Assembly: GCF_016612505.1 (NCBI RefSeq)
Contig: NZ_JAENRR010000054.1
Coordinates: forward strand, 1-32,288
DNA from: Carboxylicivirga marina
GTDB lineage: Bacteria; Bacteroidota; Bacteroidia; Bacteroidales; Marinilabiliaceae
Direction of reading: 5' to 3'
Length of the DNA stretch: 32,288 nucleotides
The stretch's first letter is position 1, and each line of letters begins with the position of its first letter. Under the pieces are notes generated by a model. It saw only the letters and a list, made by a program, of their open reading frames with translations. It made no database searches and had not been told where the DNA came from. A program made the position numbers and the translations under genes. Shown piece by piece: positions 7,834 to 16,120 of this stretch.

Positions 7834-8724
7834 TTATTTTAGCATACCGGCTTTTAACCTTGTCACTTCCTTATCTGACAAATATCGCCATTTGCCTCTT
7901 GGCACTCCTTTTTTTGTTAATCCGGCAAAGTAAACTCTATCGAGCTTCATAACCTTATAACCAAGATGTTCAAACATACGACGTACAATACGATTGCGTC
8001 CTGAATGAATTTCAATACCAACTTGTGTTTTATCATCCTTCTCAACAAAACTTATGGCATCGGCGTGAATTGGACCATCCTCCAGAGTAATACCTTGTGC
8101 TAGCTGATCAATATGATTAGCAAAAACAGGCTTATCGGTGAATACATGATAAATCTTTTTAGCATTGTATTTAGGGTGAGTTAACATTTTTGTCAGCTCT
8201 CCATCATTGGTCAACATTAACAATCCGGTTGTTTGCTTGTCTAATCTTCCAACAGGATAGATTCGCTGCTCACAAGCATCTTCAACTAAATCCATAACGG
8301 TTCTCTTGGCATGCTTATCCTCTACTGTTGTAACATAATCCTTAGGTTTATTAAGAAGGACGTACACTTTCTCTTCCGGATTAAGGCGCTTGCCCTGATA
8401 CCTGACATCATCACTTAGCCCAACACTTACCCCTAACTCCTTTACAACTTTACCGTTTACAGTAATCTCCCCTTTTTCTATTAGTTTATCTGCATCACGT
8501 CGGCTACAAACACCGGCATTGGCGATGTATTTATTGAGGCGCATCTTATCTTTAACGACCGGCTCATTTTTATCGCCATCGTCTTTTTTAATGGTTTTAC
8601 GGCGCGACAAATTAGGTGCCTTTTCTTCAATTCCTTTCTTTTTAAATGACTTCGCTTCGTCATCCTGAGGTCTTGATTTACCGAATTGTTTTTTACTGCC
8701 TCTTTTATTGAATTCTCTATTCAT
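7834..8724 (-). CDS. rluB: rRNA pseudouridine synthase, RsuA/RluB/E/F family
   Basis: A 296-residue protein from the ATG at 8724, with AGG a few bases upstream; the frame extends to a TTG at 8733 that adds three residues. Residues 1-60 are a highly charged, Lys/Arg-rich extension, common in Bacteroidota versions and probably RNA-binding. Residues 61-107 are an S4 RNA-binding domain (MRLNKYIANAGVCSRRDADK). The catalytic domain follows, with the GRLDKQTTGLLMLTNDG motif whose Asp162 is the expected catalytic residue, and a C-terminal GRNRIVRRMFEHLGY motif. It should isomerise a uridine in rRNA in the cytoplasm. RluB (23S rRNA) is the likeliest assignment, but RsuA, RluE and RluF share the motifs, so the symbol is tentative. 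Confidence 0.88.
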   Translation of the reverse strand: MNREFNKRGSKKQFGKSRPQDDEAKSFKKKGIEEKAPNLSRRKTIKKDDGDKNEPVVKDKMRLNKYIANAGVCSRRDADKLIEKGEITVNGKVVKELGVSVGLSDDVRYQGKRLNPEEKVYVLLNKPKDYVTTVEDKHAKRTVMDLVEDACEQRIYPVGRLDKQTTGLLMLTNDGELTKMLTHPKYNAKKIYHVFTDKPVFANHIDQLAQGITLEDGPIHADAISFVEKDDKTQVGIEIHSGRNRIVRRMFEHLGYKVMKLDRVYFAGLTKKGVPRGKWRYLSDKEVTRLKAGMLK

Positions 8725-8782
8725 CCTGATCAAATTACTTCATTCACTAACAGACTATTGTAAGTGCTGTTAAATAATTATG

Positions 8783-8790
8783 CAAAGGTG
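8783..8790 (-). promoter_or_regulatory. Possible -7 element for the pseudouridine synthase
   Basis: The minus strand reads CACCTTTG, seven of eight matches to TAnnTTTG, about 60 bases before the start codon. No clear TTTG lies 19-21 bases further upstream, only T-rich DNA, so the promoter is uncertain. Confidence 0.3.
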
Positions 8791-8942
8791 ATAAAAAAGC
8801 ATTAATAAAAGCGAGCTTTCAACTAAAAATAAATCACTTATCAACAAGCCTTATCCTGATTATTAAGGAGCATCATTTTCGAAACCTTACGAAAGACCTC
8901 AATCGACTACTACATTTACATTAAAATGTTTCGTAAGAATCT

Positions 8943-8974
8943 ATTGGCTTTTTAAAAAATATGAACCAATTTTG
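8943..8974 (+). promoter_or_regulatory. Bacteroidota-type promoter of glmM
   Basis: ATTG at 8943-8946 and CAATTTTG at 8967-8974 are separated by 20 bases, each one base off the TTTG / TAnnTTTG consensus. The implied start near 8983 lies downstream of the ATG at 8961 and about 20 bases before the ATG at 9003, which supports the latter as the glmM start. Confidence 0.45.
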
Positions 8975-9002
8975 CACATTCATATTAAAAACCATTGATG
9001 TT

Positions 9003-10385
9003 ATGACATTAATAAAATCCATTTCAGGAATCAGAGGCACAATCGGAGGCCGCGCGGGTGAAGGACTTTCGCCGCTTGATGTAGTTAAATTTTCATCAGC
9101 CTATGGCCAGTGGGCTAAAAACCGTCATCAGGGCCGACTTAAGGTTGTAGTGGGGCGCGACGCACGTATCTCGGGTGAAATGGTCAACAACCTGGTAATA
9201 GGAAGCCTTATGGGCTTAGGTATTGATGTTGTTAACATTGGCTTGGCAACAACGCCTACAACTGAGCTGGCTGTTACAAATGAAAACGCTCATGGAGGAA
9301 TTATTCTTACTGCCAGCCACAACCCTAAGCAGTGGAATGCCTTAAAATTATTGAATGAAAAAGGTGAGTTTTTAACAGCATCTGATGGTGCTGAAGTACT
9401 TAAAATAGCTGAAGACGAAAGTTTTGTTTTTGCTGATGTAGATGATTTAGGTCAAGTAAGTAAAAATAACACCTACAATGAATATCATGTTCAGCATGTA
9501 CTGGATTTAAAAATGGTTGATGTTGAAGCCATCAGAAAGGCAAATTTCACTGTGGCAATCGATTGCGTCAATAGTGTTGGTGGCCTTGCTATTCCTCCAT
9601 TATTAAAAGCTTTGGGTGTTAATAATACCATCGAACTATATTGTGAACCAAACGGACAGTTTCCACATAACCCAGAACCATTACCTGAAAACCTGACTGA
9701 AATATCGGCTGTCATTAAAGATAAAAAGGCAGACATAGGTTTTGTTGTTGATCCTGATGTTGATCGTCTGGCCATTGTTAATGAAGATGGTTCTATGTTT
9801 GGTGAAGAATACACCTTGGTGGCTGTAGCTGATTATTTGTTGCAAAATAAGAAAGGTAATACGGTTTCAAACCTTTCATCGTCGCGAGCATTGGCCGATG
9901 TAACACGTGACCTTGGTGGCGAATACCAACCAGCTGCAGTTGGCGAAGTTAATGTGGTGGCTAAGATGAAAGAAACAAATGCGGTTATTGGTGGTGAAGG
10001 AAACGGCGGAATCATCTACCCTGAAAGCCATTATGGACGCGATGCCTTGGTTGGAATTGGTTTATTCCTAACTCATTTGGCTAAAAAAGGCATTAAGTGT
10101 TCAGAACTAAGAGCGCAATATCCAGAGTATCACATCTCAAAAAATAAAATTGAATTAACGCCTGAAATAGATGTCGATGGTATCCTAAAAAGCATCGAAG
10201 AGAAATACCAAAAGGAAAACATAAATACCATTGATGGTTTAAAAATTGATTTCCCTGATAAATGGGTTCAACTACGAAAATCAAATACTGAACCTATTAT
10301 TCGTATTTATGCCGAAGGTAAATCAATGGAGGCTGCTGATGAGTTGGCACAAACAATTATTAATGACATAAAATCATTAATATAA
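9003..10385 (+). CDS. glmM: Phosphoglucosamine mutase
   Basis: A 460-residue alpha-D-phosphohexomutase. It should convert glucosamine-6-phosphate to glucosamine-1-phosphate for UDP-GlcNAc, peptidoglycan and LPS synthesis. Seen: ISGIRGTIGG at the N-terminus; the phosphoserine loop LTASHNPKQWN with Ser105; the metal-binding loop DPDVDRLAIV; the sugar-binding loop GEGNGG; and the phosphate-binding loop RKSNTEPIIRIY near the C-terminus. All four functional loops are intact. The frame extends upstream to 8961, but MTLIKSISGIRG at 9003 is the usual family start. Length and the GEGNGG loop favour GlmM; some paralogues act as phosphomannomutase or phosphoglucomutase, which sequence alone does not exclude. 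It is monocistronic, between its own promoter and terminator. Confidence 0.88.
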   Translation: MTLIKSISGIRGTIGGRAGEGLSPLDVVKFSSAYGQWAKNRHQGRLKVVVGRDARISGEMVNNLVIGSLMGLGIDVVNIGLATTPTTELAVTNENAHGGIILTASHNPKQWNALKLLNEKGEFLTASDGAEVLKIAEDESFVFADVDDLGQVSKNNTYNEYHVQHVLDLKMVDVEAIRKANFTVAIDCVNSVGGLAIPPLLKALGVNNTIELYCEPNGQFPHNPEPLPENLTEISAVIKDKKADIGFVVDPDVDRLAIVNEDGSMFGEEYTLVAVADYLLQNKKGNTVSNLSSSRALADVTRDLGGEYQPAAVGEVNVVAKMKETNAVIGGEGNGGIIYPESHYGRDALVGIGLFLTHLAKKGIKCSELRAQYPEYHISKNKIELTPEIDVDGILKSIEEKYQKENINTIDGLKIDFPDKWVQLRKSNTEPIIRIYAEGKSMEAADELAQTIINDIKSLI

Positions 10386-10411
10386 TATTAGATATTAACA
10401 AACTTTAACAA

Positions 10412-10439
10412 AAAGCCCGTCAATAAACGGGCTTTTTTT
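10412..10439 (+). terminator. Terminator of glmM
   Basis: AAAGCCCGT (10412-10420) and ACGGGCTTT (10427-10435) form a perfect 9-bp stem with a 6-base loop, followed by a T run to 10439. It lies 26 bases past the glmM stop. Confidence 0.92.
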
Positions 10440-10468
10440 GCGTTGATTTATATAATATCGTAGCCTTA
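10437..10468 (+). promoter_or_regulatory. Weak candidate promoter of the efflux operon
   Basis: TTTG at 10437-10440, at the end of the glmM terminator T run, is followed after 20 bases by TAGCCTTA (10461-10468), an imperfect match to TAnnTTTG. The position, 21 bases before the first start codon of the operon, is right, but the match is weak. Confidence 0.3.
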
Positions 10469-10488
10469 AACCCAGATTCTGCATTAGT

Positions 10489-11787
10489 ATGGATAAAAAA
10501 TACCTGATTTCATTAAGCATAATTGCCTTAATAATAACAACAGCTGTTTTATTTCCTAAAAACAACTCATCCGAAACATATCTTACCACAAAAGTACGAC
10601 GTGGAAATTTTATTTCTGAAGTATATTCAACAGGTCAATTACAAACTGAAAATTCTGAGCTAATTGTTCTTCCCGAAGAAATGTCTAGTCGAAGCGTCAA
10701 CTTATATGAAATTAAAGTATCAGAACTAATTGAGGAAGGTACGGTTGTCGACTCTGGTGATTATGTTGCCACTCTTGATTATGCTGCAGTTGAAGAAATA
10801 CTTCTTAAAGCCAACGATGAGCTAACCACTGCATTGAATGATTATGAAGATGCTAAAATTGATACCAACCTAAATCTTAGCACACTGCGTGATGAACTAT
10901 TAAATGCGCAGGTTGATCTGGAAGAAAAAAGACTAATTCTTGAACAGTCAGTTTACGAATCTCCGGCTGTAAAACGCCAAGCTAATTTAAATGTCGAACG
11001 TGCAGTTCGTGACCTTGACCAAAAAAACAGGAACTATAGCTTAAAGCAGAAACAAGATGAAAACAAAGTTTATCGTGCCTGGGAAAAAGTTAAAAGCAGA
11101 CAAAATAAAGTTGACGACATTGATAAATTATTTAATAAACTAGAAGTCAAAGCTCCCAAACCAGGCTTAGTTATCTACAGCCACGATCGCTTCGGTAAGA
11201 AAGTTAAAGCAGGCTCTGTAATAAGTAGGTGGTATCCTCAAATTGCCGAACTACCCGATCTTAGCTCCATGATATCAAAAACTTTCATCAACGAAATAGA
11301 TATTTCAAAAATAAAAGTGGGTCAGCAAGTGAAAATTGGTATTGATGCTTTTCCTGAAAAATTGTTTGATGGAGAAGTCATTACCGTCGCCAATATCGGT
11401 CAGGTTATTCCGAATACTGATAGTAAAGTCTTTGAAGTTTCTATTAAAATTGATGGTATAGATAAAGATTTACGCCCAGCGATGACTACCAGCAATATCA
11501 TTACTACAGCGAACATTGACGAAACGCTATTTGCTCCTCTTGAAACGGTTTTTAGAAACGATTCGCTAAACTTTGTATTTATTAAAAAAGGTAGCAAAAT
11601 TAAAAAACAGATTGTTCAACTTGGTATATCAAACGAAAATAACACTCAATTCACAGAGGGAGTCACAGAGGGAGACCTGCTTATTATGAACCAACCTGCC
11701 AATGCTGATAAGATTCCATATGATGGTATAGAAATCTATGAAAGGGTAAAGCTAGCCGAGATCGATTCAACATCTACTATTAAATAA
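10489..11787 (+). CDS. HlyD/MacA-type periplasmic adaptor, efflux operon copy 1
   Basis: A 432-residue membrane-fusion protein. It has an N-terminal membrane anchor (about residues 5-21), a lipoyl-like half-domain (LYEIKVSELIEEGTVVDSGDYVATLD), a long alpha-helical hairpin (about residues 100-210, rich in Glu, Lys and Gln), the second lipoyl half (KAPKPGLVIYSHDR), then beta-barrel (KVGQQVKIGIDAFPEKLFDGEV) and membrane-proximal domains. It would bridge an inner-membrane ABC permease and a TolC channel. It is 10 bases upstream of the MacB-like permease gene. It is clearly paralogous to the adaptor at 14685 in the same operon: both share YES-AV-RQ in the hairpin and EIDI-KIKVGQ-VKI-IDAFP in the barrel. 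Confidence 0.88.
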   Translation: MDKKYLISLSIIALIITTAVLFPKNNSSETYLTTKVRRGNFISEVYSTGQLQTENSELIVLPEEMSSRSVNLYEIKVSELIEEGTVVDSGDYVATLDYAAVEEILLKANDELTTALNDYEDAKIDTNLNLSTLRDELLNAQVDLEEKRLILEQSVYESPAVKRQANLNVERAVRDLDQKNRNYSLKQKQDENKVYRAWEKVKSRQNKVDDIDKLFNKLEVKAPKPGLVIYSHDRFGKKVKAGSVISRWYPQIAELPDLSSMISKTFINEIDISKIKVGQQVKIGIDAFPEKLFDGEVITVANIGQVIPNTDSKVFEVSIKIDGIDKDLRPAMTTSNIITTANIDETLFAPLETVFRNDSLNFVFIKKGSKIKKQIVQLGISNENNTQFTEGVTEGDLLIMNQPANADKIPYDGIEIYERVKLAEIDSTSTIK

Positions 11788-11797
11788 CAGTATCGGC

Positions 11798-13177
11798 ATG
11801 AAAAAAACACCTGTATACATATATATGCGCTATGCGCACAATGTCGGCATTGCTGTTGAAGCCATATTGTCCAATAAGGTTAAATCGATGCTAACAGCTC
11901 TTGGAATTATGTTTGGAGTTGCTGCAGTTATCAGCATGTTAGCAATCGGAAAAGGTGCTCAACAAGAAGTACTGGAGCAAATTAAGCTCGTTGGTGTCAA
12001 CAACATTATAGTCACACCTGTTGTTCAATCATTTAATGACAACAGTAACGGAGACAGTGAAAATAATCAGTCAAAGAAATATTCCAGAGGCCTGCACAGA
12101 ATGGATGCGCAAGCGATATTGGAAACAATTCCTTCTGTTCAGCGGGTAAGTCCGGTTGTTTCAATTAACTACCATGCTGTAAAAATGGGCAAGAGCTATC
12201 CTGTCACACTCGAGGGTGTATCGCCAGATTATTTTGAGATGCTTAATATCAATTTAGATATGGGCAAACAGTTTAGTGAACAGCAAACTGATAATGGAAT
12301 GCCGGTTTGTGTAATAGGCAATAATATACGTAATCGATTCTTTAATCAGGAAAATCCCCTTGGGCAATACATCAAATGCGGGCAAGTATGGTTGAAGGTG
12401 ATTGGCACCATTAGCAAACGTGATTTTACCACATCAGCATCTGATGAAATGGGCATAAGCACTAGTGATAATAAGATAATTATCCCGGTTAAAACCATGT
12501 TAATGAGATTTAAAGATCGTGGCTCCATCAATCCTGAATTGATGAATAACATGGCTCGCGGAGGCTCCATGTTTTTCATGGGTGGCAGTAATGATGATGA
12601 GGAGTCGTCTAATCAAAAGGAAACCTCCACCAACCAGCTCGATAAAATCATTATTCAGGTTGAAAATACTGAGCAACTTTCAGCTACGGCCGAAGTCATT
12701 AAACGTCTGATATTAAGACGACATTCAAATGTGTATGATTTTGAAGTGACAGTACCCGAACTCTTACTAAAACAGCAACAGAAAACGAACGAAATTTTCA
12801 ACATCGTCCTTGGAGCTATTGCCGGCATCTCACTTATCGTGGGAGGCATTGGCATCATGAACATTATGCTGGCATCCGTTTGGGAACGTATCCGTGAAAT
12901 AGGAACCCGCCAGGCGATTGGTGCATCACGTAAAGACATTATCGCTCAATTTTTAGCAGAATCCACACTTATCAGTATCACAGGCGGATTAATCGGTATT
13001 ATAATAGGTGTAGTTCTGGCGAATCTAATCCATTTAATGGCAGATATTAAAACAATTATTTCATTCTATTCAGTTTTTATCGCGTTTGGTGTATCAGCCA
13101 CTGTTGGTATTATATTCGGCTATATACCTGCTAAAAGAGCAGCCAGCCAGGATCCTGTAGAATCATTAAGACATTAA
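11798..13177 (+). CDS. MacB-like ABC transporter permease (FtsX domain), no ATPase domain
   Basis: A 459-residue protein with an N-terminal membrane helix (about residues 30-50, after ILSNKVKSMLTALGIMFGV), a MacB-type periplasmic core domain with two low-complexity insertions (NDNSNGDSENNQ; a Gly/Met-rich stretch then DDEESSNQKE), and three C-terminal helices of the FtsX domain. GIMNIMLASVWERIREIGTR is the diagnostic MacB/FtsX motif, followed by QAIGASRKDI. In E. coli MacB an ATPase domain is fused at the N-terminus; here it is absent and no neighbouring gene supplies one. With the adaptors and TolC protein it should form a tripartite efflux or mechanotransmission complex. The cargo is unknown; peptides, macrolides and lipids are family precedents. 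Confidence 0.9.
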   Translation: MKKTPVYIYMRYAHNVGIAVEAILSNKVKSMLTALGIMFGVAAVISMLAIGKGAQQEVLEQIKLVGVNNIIVTPVVQSFNDNSNGDSENNQSKKYSRGLHRMDAQAILETIPSVQRVSPVVSINYHAVKMGKSYPVTLEGVSPDYFEMLNINLDMGKQFSEQQTDNGMPVCVIGNNIRNRFFNQENPLGQYIKCGQVWLKVIGTISKRDFTTSASDEMGISTSDNKIIIPVKTMLMRFKDRGSINPELMNNMARGGSMFFMGGSNDDEESSNQKETSTNQLDKIIIQVENTEQLSATAEVIKRLILRRHSNVYDFEVTVPELLLKQQQKTNEIFNIVLGAIAGISLIVGGIGIMNIMLASVWERIREIGTRQAIGASRKDIIAQFLAESTLISITGGLIGIIIGVVLANLIHLMADIKTIISFYSVFIAFGVSATVGIIFGYIPAKRAASQDPVESLRH

Positions 13178-13180
13178 AAT

Positions 13181-14683
13181 ATGCGACAATTTATTATAAG
13201 CTTAATGCTCGTTTCATGGTGCTTTCAACCAAAGGCACAAAATCTAGTTACCCCTCCAAATAAAACCATTCAACTTACCTTAAGTGAAACTATTCAATTA
13301 GCTACATTACAATCCATAACAAGCTTTCGAAACAAAAACGAATACTTGAGTAAATACTGGCGTTTTAGAAATTACAAAGCTAAACAATTGCCGAGATTAA
13401 GGCTCAATACGACACCTATTAACTATAGTCGGGGCGCTTATGCCAATGACAATAATGTATTTGAATATAGAGAAACAATTAATAGCAATGCAAACATATC
13501 TTTAAACCAAAGGATTATACCAACAGGTACTACAGTAAGAGTAATCTCAAGTCTTTCCGGACTACAGAATATTAATAGAGATGATTCCGGCATCAACAGA
13601 TCTACAACCCTTTCATCTAAACCTATTAGTGTGAGCATAGAACAACCTTTAAATGGTTATAATGCCTTTAAGTGGGATTCTAAACTAGAACCATTAGAAT
13701 ACAAAAAAGCTAAAAGAACATTTATTTCAGATACCGAATTACTATCAAAAAGAGCGGTACAGTATTTTTTCAATACGGTTGGAGCTCATATTGATGTGGC
13801 TATTGCAGAAACAAATCTGGCTAATGCCGATACCTTATATAATATAGGTAAAGGACGCTTCCAAATTGGCACAGTCACTCAAGATGAATTACTGGACCTC
13901 GAACTCACCTATCTGAATGCCAAAATTGCTAAAACAAGAGCGACTGTAGAGCTTCAACGTTCCAGAAACCTGCTTAACTCGTTTTTAGGTTTTGAGAAAG
14001 ATGTTATCATAACTCCACTAATTCCGGACAAAATTCCATCGCTGAAAGTAAAAACGATTCGAGCACTTGAATTAGCCAAAGAAAACAATCCTGAAATATT
14101 GGAACTCGAAAGGCAAGTCATAAATGCCAATAAAAACCTGGCATTTAAAAAATCAAACAGTGGTATCAGTGCTAATTTGCTTGCCAATATTGGTATAACA
14201 AAACAGTCTGAAGAAATAAAAGAGGTTTACCAATCACCCTTTGACGAAGGCCGTGGGGTAAGCATCCGATTAAGTGCTCCTATCTTGGATTGGGGTGAAA
14301 GAAAAGGAGATATATTAATGGCCAAATCAGATAAGCAAGTAACAGAAGCCAAAGTTAAACAAGCATTAATTGACTTTGAACAAGAAGTCATTATGGAAGT
14401 TTTACAATTTAACCTTCAGGAAGACCAGGTGAACATCTCCGCTAAAGCAGACACCGTAGCACTATTGGGCTACGATGTGACCAAGCAACGCTTTATGATT
14501 GATAAAGTAGATGTTATCAAATTGAATGCTGCTCGTAACTCTCAAAACAGTGCCCGTCGTCGTTACATAAATTCCTTATCGGAATTCTGGCAACGATACT
14601 ATACTCTTCGTCAGATCACCCTTTTCGATTTTGAACGAAACGAGACTTTAATTAAATCACTCGATTACCTTCTTGAAAACTAA
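13181..14683 (+). CDS. TolC-family outer-membrane efflux protein
   Basis: A 500-residue protein with a signal peptide (about residues 1-19, ending PKAQ). The mature part has the two-fold repeat of long helices and short barrel strands typical of TolC: the first repeat around residues 40-250, the second around 280-480, with Asn/Ala/Arg-rich amphipathic helices (NLANADTLYNIGKGRFQIG; KLNAARNSQNSARRRY). It would be the outer-membrane exit duct for the permease and adaptors, with which it is tightly packed (3 bases after the permease, 1 base before the second adaptor). Confidence 0.88.
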   Translation: MRQFIISLMLVSWCFQPKAQNLVTPPNKTIQLTLSETIQLATLQSITSFRNKNEYLSKYWRFRNYKAKQLPRLRLNTTPINYSRGAYANDNNVFEYRETINSNANISLNQRIIPTGTTVRVISSLSGLQNINRDDSGINRSTTLSSKPISVSIEQPLNGYNAFKWDSKLEPLEYKKAKRTFISDTELLSKRAVQYFFNTVGAHIDVAIAETNLANADTLYNIGKGRFQIGTVTQDELLDLELTYLNAKIAKTRATVELQRSRNLLNSFLGFEKDVIITPLIPDKIPSLKVKTIRALELAKENNPEILELERQVINANKNLAFKKSNSGISANLLANIGITKQSEEIKEVYQSPFDEGRGVSIRLSAPILDWGERKGDILMAKSDKQVTEAKVKQALIDFEQEVIMEVLQFNLQEDQVNISAKADTVALLGYDVTKQRFMIDKVDVIKLNAARNSQNSARRRYINSLSEFWQRYYTLRQITLFDFERNETLIKSLDYLLEN

Positions 14684-14684
14684 T

Positions 14685-15929
14685 ATGAATAAAAAAATAG
14701 CTATAGTAGTGGCATGTATCAGCATTTTGATAATTGTCATAATCTGGCAACCATGGAAGCAAGAATCCGGTTCTAATAAAAAAGCAATAGTCAAAAGAGG
14801 ACTTATTGAAACCACGGTTGAAACAACAGGTGAGCTTAAAGCTGAGAAGGCTGTTGACATTACCATTCCCCGAATTGCATTAAACCGCATGATTGATATT
14901 TGGGAATTAAAAATATTAAGTCTCGTTGAAGAAGGTAAAATCGTCAAAAAGGGTGACGAAGTTGCAAAATTAGATCCAACAGAAGTTGAAGAAAGACTAC
15001 GTTCCACAACCGACGAACTGAACCAATACCAAACACATTTAGAAGATGCTAAAATTGATTCTAGTCTAACACTTTCGGCACAACGAGAAACAATTCAGAA
15101 AAAAGTTGATCAATTAAACGACGCAAAAATTAGTGTTGAACAATCAACATACGAATCAAGTGCTGTTCAGCGTCAATCACAAATTGAATTAGAAAAATCT
15201 GAACGTGCTCTGGCAAAAGCTCATCGCGACTTAATTACAAAAACCATCAGGCACAAAACAAAAATTAGCCGAAACGAGCGATCAGTAAAATACTACTCAG
15301 AAAAGAAAAAACTACTTGAACTACTCAGAAAAGAGCTGAAAATTAAATCACCTTCAAATGGCATGGTGATATATGGCAGCTCTTATGGGAGAAAAGTAAA
15401 AGTTGGTTCACGTGTCAGCCGATGGCGCCCACAGATTGCAACCCTTCCCGACTTAAATTCAATAATTTCCGAAATGTTTGTCAAAGAAATAGATATTGCT
15501 AAAATAAAAGTTGGTCAAACAGTTAAAATTTCGATTGACGCCTTCCCTAAAAAAATTTTTAACGGACAAATTAGTTCCATTGCAAATATCGGTCAAGAAA
15601 TACCAGGTGAGTTTCAGAATGGTTTTAAGGTAAATGTCACATTAGATGAATATAAAGAAGAATTATTACCGAGAATGACATCGTCTAACACAATAATTAC
15701 TAACAGCATTGAAGATGTATTATACGTAGACAAAAAAGCTGTCTTTTCTGCCGACAGCATCAACTTTGTGCTTATGAATAATGGATGGAGCCTTGTCAGA
15801 AAAGAGGTAAGCATTGCTCTTGAGACAGAGGAACATTTTCAAATAATTGAGGGTTTAAATGAAAATGATGAAGTCCTTCTTAATTTACCAGACAATGCTG
15901 ACGAAATTGAACTCATACAGCTAAACTGA
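14685..15929 (+). CDS. HlyD/MacA-type periplasmic adaptor, efflux operon copy 2
   Basis: A 414-residue protein from the ATG at 14685, one base after the TolC stop; an in-frame TTG at 14673 would add four residues and overlap tolC. It has an N-terminal anchor (residues 4-22), lipoyl halves (LKILSLVEEGKIVKKGDEVAKLD; SPSNGMVIYGSSYGRK), a central Lys/Glu-rich coiled hairpin, and a beta-barrel domain (KIKVGQTVKISIDAFPKKIF). It parallels the adaptor at 10489 over its whole length, so the operon holds two paralogous adaptors around one permease and one TolC. They may form a mixed ring or serve alternative states. No terminator with a T run is seen after it. Confidence 0.88.
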   Translation: MNKKIAIVVACISILIIVIIWQPWKQESGSNKKAIVKRGLIETTVETTGELKAEKAVDITIPRIALNRMIDIWELKILSLVEEGKIVKKGDEVAKLDPTEVEERLRSTTDELNQYQTHLEDAKIDSSLTLSAQRETIQKKVDQLNDAKISVEQSTYESSAVQRQSQIELEKSERALAKAHRDLITKTIRHKTKISRNERSVKYYSEKKKLLELLRKELKIKSPSNGMVIYGSSYGRKVKVGSRVSRWRPQIATLPDLNSIISEMFVKEIDIAKIKVGQTVKISIDAFPKKIFNGQISSIANIGQEIPGEFQNGFKVNVTLDEYKEELLPRMTSSNTIITNSIEDVLYVDKKAVFSADSINFVLMNNGWSLVRKEVSIALETEEHFQIIEGLNENDEVLLNLPDNADEIELIQLN

Positions 15930-15958
15930 CATCTTAAGGTCTCCACATAACCTAAGCT

Positions 15959-16015
15959 TGTCAATCTGTCATTTTAACTGACACAAAATTCTTTTATTTC
16001 TCCATCGCCCTGTCA
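15959..16015. promoter_or_regulatory. TGTCA/TGACA repeats upstream of dnaK
   Basis: Four copies of one pentamer lie in 57 bases: TGTCA at 15959, 15967 and 16011, and its complement TGACA at 15979. The second and third form an inverted repeat with a 7-base spacer. They lie about 105-160 bases before the dnaK start. No CIRCE (TTAGCACTC-N9-GAGTGCTAA) or HAIR sequence is seen, so this may be an operator for a different heat-shock control. A clear TTTG/TAnnTTTG promoter was not found here. Confidence 0.35.
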
Positions 16016-16120
16016 TTATTGCGCAAAAAATAATGCTTTTGGTATTGGCACACCATTTGATTAATAGCTTCCCGTTGAAATAAAATAATTAAAAGAATAA
16101 CAATATAATATTACATAACA

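Noticed and set aside
9491-9814. Open frame of about 107 codons antisense to glmM
   Set aside because: It lies wholly inside a well-supported gene on the other strand, and its composition follows from the glmM codons. Similar antisense frames inside dnaK, xseA, the permease and the glycosidase gene were rejected for the same reason.
12008-12090. Low-complexity insertions in the permease as signs of a frameshift or fusion
   Set aside because: The frame is continuous and the conserved MacB core resumes on both sides. Asn/Asp/Ser-rich loops in this periplasmic domain are ordinary.
14673-14684. TTG at 14673 as start of the second adaptor
   Set aside because: It lies inside the tolC coding end and adds only four residues. 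The ATG at 14685 directly after the tolC stop is the normal coupled start.
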